The translations under genes and the position numbers were made by a program. From the NCBI RefSeq assembly GCF_002282855.1, contig NZ_NRIR01000002.1:1-64000 (forward strand): a stretch of 64,000 nt of DNA, written 5' to 3'. Under the pieces are notes generated by a model. That model saw nothing but the letters and a program-made list of their open reading frames with translations. It made no database searches and was not told the origin of the DNA. Below, piece by piece: positions 57,649 to 64,000 of this stretch; position 1 is the first letter of the stretch, and every line of letters begins with the position of its first letter. Source of the DNA: Paraferrimonas sedimenticola (GTDB lineage: Bacteria > Pseudomonadota > Gammaproteobacteria > Enterobacterales > Shewanellaceae).

Positions 57649-58959
57649 CTAGCTCTTGGCTGGTAGCACAGTGCTAACCACCTCGCCAAAGCCAATGCGC
57701 GCATAACCCGCACGTTGGCAATGACCTTTAAAGATCACCGTATCGCCATCGGCCAAGAAGGTACGCTGTTCGCCGTTCGCCAAAGTCAAAGGCACCTTGC
57801 CGCCTTGGCTAAGCTCCAACAGTGAGCCGGCTTCTTCGCGCTCTGGGCCTGACTGAGTGCCTGAGCCTAATAAGTCACCAGGACGCATGTTACAGCCGTT
57901 AACGCTGTGGTGTGCAAGCATTTGCGCCATAGTCCAGTAGCTGTGTCGGAAGTTGGAACGCGACAGGCGCTGCGGTGCCTGTTCGGTTTCGCGCATGGCA
58001 TCGGTTTGCAAGAAGCACTCGAGCTCGATGTCCATGGAGCCGAACTCGTCGTTATCCGCACTGCACAAATAAGGCAGTGGGGTTGGGTCGGATTCAGGGC
58101 GCTGATAAGCCACTCGATAAGGCGCCAAGGCCTCCATGGTGACAATCCAAGGGCTAATGGTTGAGGCAAAGCTCTTAGACAGGAATGGTCCTAATGGCTG
58201 GTATTCCCAGGCTTGAATATCACGGGCCGACCAGTCGTTAAACAAGCACATACCAAACAAGTGCTCGTCGCTGTCATCCAGCGCGATAGGGCTGCCCAAA
58301 TCGTTGCCTTTACCCACAAATATGCCCATCTCCAACTCGTAGTCTAGGCGCTTACAAGGGCCAAAGCTTGGCTCGGCGGCATCCGGCGCTTTGGTTTGCC
58401 CGCAAGGGCGGTGGAATTCCTGACCACTGACATCCAGCGATGAGGCGCGGCCGTGATAGCCAATCGGCACCCATTTGTAGTTGGGTAGCAATGGATTATC
58501 GGGACGGAACAGTTTACCGACCGCGGTGGCGTGGTGAATCGAGGTGTAGAAGTCGGTGTAATCACCCACTTGCGCAGGCATTTGATACTCGACGTCTGCT
58601 TGGCTGACTAGGCATGTGGCTAGCTGTGCTTGCTGGGCGGCCCCTTCTCTAAGCCATTGGCTTAAGGCCAAGCGCAACCCTGACCAGGCGCTAAAACCCA
58701 TGGCCATAAAGTCGTTAAGCTGTGGCTTGGCCGCTTGTTCTAGCGCCTGCTGAACTGGCGCCTCAGCGATACTGAGTTGGGCTAGGGCTGCCAAGTCGAC
58801 AATGGCATCGCCAATCGCAACACCTCCGCGAAACTCGCTTTGGCCTTTTCGGCGGAAACTGGCGAATGGCAGGTTTTGAATCGGAAAGTCCGAGTGGCCG
58901 TTGGCGCTTTCTACCCAACTGGTCAGGCTGGCGTCGTGTGTTTGGTTGATTCGAGTCAT
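57649..58959 (-). CDS. fahA: Fumarylacetoacetase
   Basis: 436 aa. Last step of tyrosine/homogentisate breakdown: hydrolyses fumarylacetoacetate to fumarate and acetoacetate. DYTDFYTSIHHATAVG holds the metal Asp and catalytic His; YHGRASS, LDYELEMGIFVGKGNDLG and LFNDWSARDIQAWEYQPLG form the rest of the active site. Full length, near the eukaryotic FAH type. Start nine bases after the hmgA stop, so one operon. Maleylacetoacetate isomerase is not in the window. Confidence 0.96.
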   Translation of the reverse strand: MTRINQTHDASLTSWVESANGHSDFPIQNLPFASFRRKGQSEFRGGVAIGDAIVDLAALAQLSIAEAPVQQALEQAAKPQLNDFMAMGFSAWSGLRLALSQWLREGAAQQAQLATCLVSQADVEYQMPAQVGDYTDFYTSIHHATAVGKLFRPDNPLLPNYKWVPIGYHGRASSLDVSGQEFHRPCGQTKAPDAAEPSFGPCKRLDYELEMGIFVGKGNDLGSPIALDDSDEHLFGMCLFNDWSARDIQAWEYQPLGPFLSKSFASTISPWIVTMEALAPYRVAYQRPESDPTPLPYLCSADNDEFGSMDIELECFLQTDAMRETEQAPQRLSRSNFRHSYWTMAQMLAHHSVNGCNMRPGDLLGSGTQSGPEREEAGSLLELSQGGKVPLTLANGEQRTFLADGDTVIFKGHCQRAGYARIGFGEVVSTVLPAKS

Positions 58960-58968
58960 TGGATTTCC

Positions 58969-60264
58969 TTACTGCTCGTTTGCATCAAAGTGTTTGCCCA
59001 GAGTCTGCCAACAGTCAGAGTAATCGCGCTGTAGCGAGGGACTGGCCAAGGCATAGTCGGTTGGACGAATGGGGAAGCAGCTTTCAAACATGAAAGCCAG
59101 AGTATCTTGGTAACGCTGTGGCGCTAGCTCGGCGCTGGAGGCTTTGGCGAATACCTCGGCATCAGGGCCATGTGGGGTCATGCAGTTGTGCAAGCTCATA
59201 CCGCCAGGAACAAAGCCGGTTTCCTTGGCATCGTAGACCCCGTGAATCAGCCCCATGAATTCGCTCATCATATTGCGATGGTACCAAGGCGGGCGGAAGG
59301 TATTCTCGGCTACCATCCAGCGCGGAGGGAAAATCACAAAGTCCAAACTGGCGGTACCCGGGGTGTTGGTAGGCGAGGTTAATACAGTAAAAATCGACGG
59401 GTCTGGGTGATCAAAGGTCACCGTATTCATGGCATTAAAGCGGCTTAAGTCGTATTTGTACGGCGCACTGTTGCCGGTCCAAGCCACCACGTCCAGCGGG
59501 CAGTGGCTCATATCGGCTTGATACAGCTCGCCGGCGAATTTCGCGGTGAGGGTAAAGTCTCCCTCGACGTCTTGATACCAGGCGGTGGGGTAGAGAAAGT
59601 CACGGTCGTTGGCATAGCCGTTGGCCCCCACAGGGCCGCGTTCAGGCAGTTGCAGAGGCGCGCCGTAATTTTCGGCGATATAGCCGCGAATGGGGCCCTC
59701 CACCGGATTAATCTGAAACTTAACGCCGCGCGGGATCACCAGAATCTCACCGGGGGCCACTTGTAATCGTCCCATCTCGGTCAGTGCCAGTAGCGAATTT
59801 TGCTGGGGCACGATCAACAGCTCGCCATCGGCGTTGTAAAAATACTCGTCACCCATGGCGACGTTGGCTTGGTAATAGTGAATGCCAAAGCCGGTTTGTG
59901 AGGCGGCGTCACCATTGCCTGCGATTGTGGTCATCCCTTCAATAAAGTGTACATCGTCATCTATGGTTGGCAGTGGGTCCCAGCGCATTGGGTCTGGTGG
60001 AAAGCGCTCAGAGTCGATAGGCGCGGTTTGCCATTTGTCTTGCTCTAGGTGGCGGAATTTGCCCATGACGACTGAGGGTCGAATGCGATATAGCCAGCTG
60101 CGACGATTGTCGGCGCGCGGCGCAGTAAAGGCCGTCGAGTTAATTTGTTCGGCGTACAAGCCGTACTTTAAGGTCTGTGGTGAGAATTGCCCTTGAGGCA
60201 GGGCACCGGGTAAGGCCTCGGTTTGGTGTTCGTTATCAAAGCCACTCAAATATTGGAAGGACAT
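58969..60264 (-). CDS. hmgA: Homogentisate 1,2-dioxygenase
   Basis: 431 aa. Opens the homogentisate ring to maleylacetoacetate using Fe(II). The iron ligands are visible: His and Glu in PPWYHRNMMSEFMG and His in CMTPHGPD. Start at the ATG at 60264, with GAGGT upstream; a GTG directly before is possible. Divergent from a MarR regulator over 101 bases carrying an inverted repeat at 60291-60317. Confidence 0.96.
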   Translation of the reverse strand: MSFQYLSGFDNEHQTEALPGALPQGQFSPQTLKYGLYAEQINSTAFTAPRADNRRSWLYRIRPSVVMGKFRHLEQDKWQTAPIDSERFPPDPMRWDPLPTIDDDVHFIEGMTTIAGNGDAASQTGFGIHYYQANVAMGDEYFYNADGELLIVPQQNSLLALTEMGRLQVAPGEILVIPRGVKFQINPVEGPIRGYIAENYGAPLQLPERGPVGANGYANDRDFLYPTAWYQDVEGDFTLTAKFAGELYQADMSHCPLDVVAWTGNSAPYKYDLSRFNAMNTVTFDHPDPSIFTVLTSPTNTPGTASLDFVIFPPRWMVAENTFRPPWYHRNMMSEFMGLIHGVYDAKETGFVPGGMSLHNCMTPHGPDAEVFAKASSAELAPQRYQDTLAFMFESCFPIRPTDYALASPSLQRDYSDCWQTLGKHFDANEQ

Positions 60265-60290
60265 CACAGACCTCGTGGGTTTTATTTGTT

Positions 60291-60317
60291 CTCATTTGCA
60301 ACTATATTAGAAGTGAG
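60291..60317. promoter_or_regulatory. Candidate MarR operator between hmgA and the regulator
   Basis: CTCATTT (60291-60297) and AAGTGAG (60311-60317) form arms with one mismatch, separated by 13 AT-rich bases including TATATTA. Placement between divergent hmgA and marR-type genes fits an operator. Confidence 0.5.
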
Positions 60318-60365
60318 CTGGCCAAATAACAAGCACAATCGCGGTCAGCCTTCAAAGGAGAGTTA

Positions 60366-60824
60366 ATGTCGAAGGTCACCCCGCTGGATTTAAACCAGTT
60401 TTTGCCCTATCGCCTGGCCCAGTTGTCTCAATTGGTAAGTCAGGACTTCGCCTTGCTCTATCAAGCGTCAGAGCAGCTATCGGTAGCCCAGTGGCGGATT
60501 CTGGCTAATTTGGCGGTAGAAGCGGACTTGAGTGCGCAGCACTTGTGCGAGCGTGCCCAACTGGATAAATCCAAAGTCAGCCGAGCGTTAAGAGAACTGC
60601 TTGAGCGAGGTTTGGTGGCGCGAGTACGCGACGCCCAAGACTCGCGGGCCAATCGCCACTGTTTGTCTGAGGAGGGTTGGCAGGTCTACGCCAAAATTGC
60701 TAAGCGAGCGAAAGCTTGGGAGAAACAGCGCTTGAGTGGATTGAGTGAACAAGAGCAACAAGACTTGCTAGAGTTGTTGAACAAAGTACAGCTGGGAGTG
60801 GAAAATTCGCATGGAAGTCTTTAG
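60366..60824 (+). CDS. MarR-family regulator, probable hmgA-fahA repressor
   Basis: 152 aa with the MarR winged HTH: AQWRILANLAVEADLSAQHL, LDKSKVSRALREL, then the wing ARVRDAQDSRANRHCLSEEG. Helical ends for dimerisation. It is divergent from hmgA, so control of homogentisate degradation is likely. Its last 14 bases overlap the next gene. Confidence 0.9.
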   Translation: MSKVTPLDLNQFLPYRLAQLSQLVSQDFALLYQASEQLSVAQWRILANLAVEADLSAQHLCERAQLDKSKVSRALRELLERGLVARVRDAQDSRANRHCLSEEGWQVYAKIAKRAKAWEKQRLSGLSEQEQQDLLELLNKVQLGVENSHGSL

Positions 60825-61491
60825 TGAAATTATGGCGCGAGCGGCAGAGCGCAAGGGCGGTGAGGCGGCTTTGCAAGACTTGCTGCCCACTGTCCTGAGC
60901 AACGAAGAGATAGCCGAGCATACGGATGCTCAGGTGCTCAGCGAGTTCGCCAAAAAAATCTTTCAGTCTGGCTTTGTATGGCGGGTGGTTGAGAACAAAT
61001 GGCCAGCCTTTGAAGAAGCTTTCTTTGGTTTTGAGCCGCACAAGGTGGCCATGCTAAGTCCCGAGCAGTTAGCGGCCCGTGCCAGCGATAAAAACCTGAT
61101 TCGCCACGCTAAAAAGATGCAAGCGGTTTACGACAATGCGGTGTTCTTGTTGGACATACAGCGCCAACATCAAAGCGCGGCGCAGTGGATTGCTCAATGG
61201 CCCAACGGCGACATCATCGGGCTTTGGTCTGTGCTGAAAAAGCAAGGCAGTCGTTTGGGAGGCAATACTGGGCCATACGCTTTGCGGGCGCTGGGCAAAG
61301 ACAGCTTTTTGGTCAACCAAGATGCGTCCGATTATTTTATTTCGCGCAACATGCTGGATACCAAGCCGGGCACTCAAAAGGCGCTAAAGCAGATGCAGGC
61401 CGCCTTTAATCAGTGGCACCAGGAGACAGGTCTTCCCTACGCGCACTTGTCGCGCATTCTGGCCTGTAGCTTGGGGGAGAATCGAATATAA
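60811..61491 (+). CDS. DNA-3-methyladenine glycosylase I (Tag)-like protein
   Basis: 226 aa. The helix-rich body aligns with Tag: FVWRVVENKWPAFEEAFFGF, VAMLSPEQLA, NLIRHAKKMQAVYDNA and LWSVLKKQG. The zinc ligands of E. coli Tag (Cys4, His17, His175, Cys179) have no counterparts: there is no CxW at the N-terminus and no HxxxC at the C-terminus. It is thus a divergent subfamily that may have lost or changed the base excised. Start lies 14 bases inside the MarR gene. Confidence 0.75.
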   Translation: MEVFSEIMARAAERKGGEAALQDLLPTVLSNEEIAEHTDAQVLSEFAKKIFQSGFVWRVVENKWPAFEEAFFGFEPHKVAMLSPEQLAARASDKNLIRHAKKMQAVYDNAVFLLDIQRQHQSAAQWIAQWPNGDIIGLWSVLKKQGSRLGGNTGPYALRALGKDSFLVNQDASDYFISRNMLDTKPGTQKALKQMQAAFNQWHQETGLPYAHLSRILACSLGENRI

Positions 61492-61515
61492 ACCCTGAAG
61501 AGCGGGCAAAAAAAT

Positions 61516-61548
61516 AGGCTCGAGTCATTAAGACCGAGCCTTTAAAAA
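61516..61548 (+). terminator. Terminator of the Tag-like gene
   Basis: AGGCTCG (61516-61522) with CGAGCCT (61535-61541), then TTAAAAA; a moderate terminator 25 bases past the stop. Confidence 0.7.
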
Positions 61549-61683
61549 GGGTAGTAGGAAGTCAAACTATTCAGTAATGGCTTCTTGCTGTCTAATTTAG
61601 CTCAATCTGGCTGAACCCATGCTGAACGATATCGGCGAAAATTAAACCAATTTAAACTCGCGCTTAAGTCTCTAAAAAACAGG

Positions 61684-61716
61684 CAAAAAAAAGCCAGCTT
61701 TCTAGGAAGGCTGGCT
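61684..61716 (-). terminator. Strong minus-strand terminator downstream of polA
   Basis: AGCCAGC (61692-61698) with GCTGGCT (61710-61716); on minus the stem is followed by eight U. It lies 145 bases past the polA stop. Confidence 0.85.
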
Positions 61717-61861
61717 CACAATGATGAAACTATGCAGGGAGAGAAATTCAAACTAATGAAGTTCACTGTTAACAGTTAGAGCTAGCCCCTGCCAGATAGT
61801 TCCGAATTTTTTCAAAAAAATCCGATCTTTTTATTTGATCAACAATATCAGCAACTTAAAT

Positions 61862-64000
61862 CTAGTGCGCTTCGTCCCAGCTGTCACCAGCGTCGGCGTC
61901 AGCTAACAGTGGAACATCCAGATCCGCTGCATCCGCCATTATCTCGGTGACCTTGGCGGTGTATTCTTGAAGTTTCTCTTCACGAACCTCAAACACCAGT
62001 TCATCGTGAACCTGCATTATGATGCTGATCGAGTCGTCGTCCAGACTATCAATCCATCCTTGTACCTGAATCATGGCGCGTTTGATGATATCTGCCGCGG
62101 TGCCTTGCATCGGCGCATTGATCGCCGCACGCTCGGCCGCCTGTCGGCGCATACCATTGCGCGCATTAATCTCAGGTAGATACAAGCGACGACCAAACAG
62201 AGTCTCAACATAGCCGTCTTCTGCGGCTTTCTTGCGAGTGCGCTCCATGTAGTCTTGTACACCGGGATAGCGCTCAAAGTAGGTATCTATGTACTGCTGC
62301 GCCTCGTAGCGCGGAATGTCTAATTGGCGAGCGAGACCAAAGGCGCTCATGCCATAGATCAGACCAAAGTTAACCGCTTTGGCGCGGCGACGTTGCTCGC
62401 TGGTTACCTCGTCAAAAGCTACGCCAAACACTTCGGCCGCGGTAGCGCGGTGAATGTCTTTGCCTTGGGCAAAGGCATCCAGCAGGCCTTTGTCTTGCGA
62501 CAAGTGCGCCATGATGCGCAGTTCCACCTGCGAGTAATCCGCCGCCATAATTTTGTGACCTTCAGGTGCCACAAAGGCGTGGCGAATGCGACGGCCCATT
62601 TCAGTGCGAATCGGAATATTTTGCAGGTTGGGATCTGTGCTCGATAGGCGTCCGGTAGCGGCGACTGCTTGATGATAGCTGGTGTGCACTCGACCGGTTT
62701 CGCCGTGAACCATCAAGGGCAGCTTATCTGTGTAGGTGCTCTTTAGCTTACTCAGACTGCGGTGCTCGAGAATGATTTTCGGCAGGGGGTAGTCCAATGC
62801 CAATTCAACCAGCACCTCTTCGGCGGTGGAAGGCGCGCCTTTGGGGGTCTTCTTCAAAATGGGATATCCCAGCTTTTCAAAGAAGATCTGTTGCAGTTGC
62901 TTGGTGGAGCTTAGGTTGAAGGTCTCACCAGCAATTTCATAGGCTTGCTGCTGGAGCGAGTCTAGAGTTTGCGCCATTTCCTGACTTTGGCTAGAAAGCA
63001 TTAGGCTGTCGATCAGCACACCGTGGCGCTCTACCTTGGATAAGATAGATAACAGCGGCAACTCCAGCTCTTCAAAGACTCGCTTGAGTCCCGCTTCCTT
63101 TTCTATCTGTGGCCACAGCTTCTGATGCAGACGCAGGGTAATGTCGGCGTCTTCCGCGGCGTATGGGCCCGCTTGCTCTAGCGCAATTTGGTTAAAGGTC
63201 AGTTGCTTCGCGCCTTTGCCGGCAATGCTTTCAAAGCTAATGGTTTTGTGGCCCAGATACTTAAGCGCCAAGTCGTCCATGTTGTGGCGCGAGGCCACCG
63301 AATTAAATACGTAGGACTCGAGCATGGTGTCATAAGCCACGCCTTTGAGCTCGATTCCGTGGCGAGCGAGTACACTCATGTCGTACTTGAGGTTTTGGCC
63401 CACTTTGGCTTTATCGGCGTCTTCTAGTAAAGGTTTTAGCTGAGCCAAGGCTTGGTCGAAGTCCAATTGTGCCGGTGCGCCGGGGTAATCGTGCGCCAAC
63501 GGCAAATAGGCGGCTTCGCCGGCCTCAACCGCAAAGCTCAGCCCCACCAATTTGGCCTGCATGTAGTCGATGCTGGTGGTCTCGGTATCCACTGCTATCA
63601 GCTCTGCTTTGGCCAGTTTATCTAACCATTCGTCTAGCTGAGCCTGATTTAGGATAGTGGTGTAGTTAGCCTCTATTTTGGCCGGAGCTTCTTCGGCAGC
63701 TACCTCGCCACCATCGTCGAGTTGCTCGGCGAGTAGCCGACGAAACTCGAGTTGGCCGTAGAGCTTCACCAGCTCGTCACGGTTTGGCTCGTTAAGGGTT
63801 AGCGCATTGGGCTCGGTTTCCAGTTCGACGTCGAGTTTGATGGTCGCAAGCTCATAGCTCAGACGCAGCATTTGCTCGTGCTCGGTGAACTTTTTGGCCA
63901 TGGTCTTGGAGCCTCGGAATCCCAAGGGGGCGATGGCGTCCAGATTTTGGTAGATGTTATCTATGCTACCCAGTCCTTGAATCAAGGCCGTGGCAGTCTT
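61862..64000 (-). CDS. polA: DNA polymerase I, C-terminal part (5' end beyond the window)
   Basis: The frame is open through position 64000; about 713 of an expected 920-930 residues are seen. The N-terminal 5'-nuclease domain is mostly outside; its end ([15 protein letters not shown]) is visible. The 3'-5' proofreading domain is intact, with [17 protein letters not shown] and [10 protein letters not shown] carrying the acidic residues. Polymerase motifs A ([16 protein letters not shown]), B ([16 protein letters not shown]) and C ([13 protein letters not shown]) follow. It serves in Okazaki fragment processing and repair. Confidence 0.98.
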   Translation of the reverse strand, partial: KTATALIQGLGSIDNIYQNLDAIAPLGFRGSKTMAKKFTEHEQMLRLSYELATIKLDVELETEPNALTLNEPNRDELVKLYGQLEFRRLLAEQLDDGGEVAAEEAPAKIEANYTTILNQAQLDEWLDKLAKAELIAVDTETTSIDYMQAKLVGLSFAVEAGEAAYLPLAHDYPGAPAQLDFDQALAQLKPLLEDADKAKVGQNLKYDMSVLARHGIELKGVAYDTMLESYVFNSVASRHNMDDLALKYLGHKTISFESIAGKGAKQLTFNQIALEQAGPYAAEDADITLRLHQKLWPQIEKEAGLKRVFEELELPLLSILSKVERHGVLIDSLMLSSQSQEMAQTLDSLQQQAYEIAGETFNLSSTKQLQQIFFEKLGYPILKKTPKGAPSTAEEVLVELALDYPLPKIILEHRSLSKLKSTYTDKLPLMVHGETGRVHTSYHQAVAATGRLSSTDPNLQNIPIRTEMGRRIRHAFVAPEGHKIMAADYSQVELRIMAHLSQDKGLLDAFAQGKDIHRATAAEVFGVAFDEVTSEQRRRAKAVNFGLIYGMSAFGLARQLDIPRYEAQQYIDTYFERYPGVQDYMERTRKKAAEDGYVETLFGRRLYLPEINARNGMRRQAAERAAINAPMQGTAADIIKRAMIQVQGWIDSLDDDSISIIMQVHDELVFEVREEKLQEYTAKVTEIMADAADLDVPLLADADAGDSWDEAH

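Larger units (their letters stand above)
61492..61861. other. Intergenic region downstream of polA
   Basis: 370 bases with two terminators (61516 and 61690). Between the polA stop and the 61690 terminator about 145 bases remain without a coding frame. Many gammaproteobacteria carry the sRNA gene spf (Spot 42) just here. I could not match the Spot 42 sequence, so I only note the space. Confidence 0.5.

Noticed and set aside
61690-61861. Spot 42 (spf) gene
   Set aside because: Expected location but no recognisable match to the conserved Spot 42 sequence; kept only as a low-interest finding.
1-64000. tRNA, rRNA, insertion sequence or phage genes
   Set aside because: I looked for CCA-adjacent cloverleaf patterns, transposase motifs and integrases and found none that I could support.

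Overview
The window reads as a gammaproteobacterial chromosome segment. The core gene neighbourhoods are typical of marine Alteromonadales/Vibrionales-type genomes: glnA with ntrBC, cpxRA divergent from cpxP-fieF, srkA-dsbA, typA, zapB, polA and a methylcitrate operon of the AcnD/PrpF type. A Shewanella/Ferrimonas-like relative is my best guess. This is an inference from gene order and protein family, not a database result. No rRNA, tRNA, CRISPR array, complete insertion sequence or prophage is visible.

Region 1 (1-11400) is accessory in character. It holds two secreted Ntn-type linear amide hydrolases (310-1389 and 3326-4297), an outer-membrane barrel and a LysR regulator. It then carries a module present twice in tandem: a Tat-exported guanidino-modifying (amidinotransferase-fold) enzyme divergent from its own LysR regulator (4709-6831 and 6934-9059). 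A second barrel protein follows. After it come a truncated third amidinotransferase-fold gene abutting a truncated tatC, a short tatB-like gene and a cluster of palindromic repeats. Hand alignment gives about 86 percent identity for the two enzymes and about 84 percent for the two regulators, so each module seems to have been copied as a unit.

Region 2 (11400-25000) has a POTRA-less BamA-type barrel, a YjeH-type amino-acid exporter, a cobalamin riboswitch with btuB, and cobQ with a DoxX-like gene and trmL. Between btuB and the LysR/DoxX/cobQ block sits a three-gene operon (16491-21414): a CHASE2-type membrane protein, a secreted accessory protein and an outer-membrane-type lipoprotein ending in a CHAT caspase-like protease domain. 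This is the best candidate here for an undescribed system.

Region 3 (25000-47850) is mostly core. It has a TMEM175-like channel, cpxA/cpxR with a perfect CpxR box before cpxP, fieF, ntrC/ntrB, a DUF4124 protein, and glnA with a recognisable sigma54 promoter and two NtrC sites. Next come an AbgT transporter, typA, a Bcr/CflA exporter, small enzymes, selO, srkA-dsbA and zapB. Two perfect DnaA boxes flank a palindrome just downstream of glnA.

Region 4 (47900-64000) is catabolic: prpR-prpB-prpC-acnD-prpF (propionate) with four copies of a TTGTCRACAA operator and two intra-operonic terminators, two PlsC-type acyltransferases, and hmgA-fahA (homogentisate/tyrosine breakdown) divergent from a MarR regulator coupled to a Tag-like glycosylase. 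The window ends inside polA, whose 5' part lies outside.
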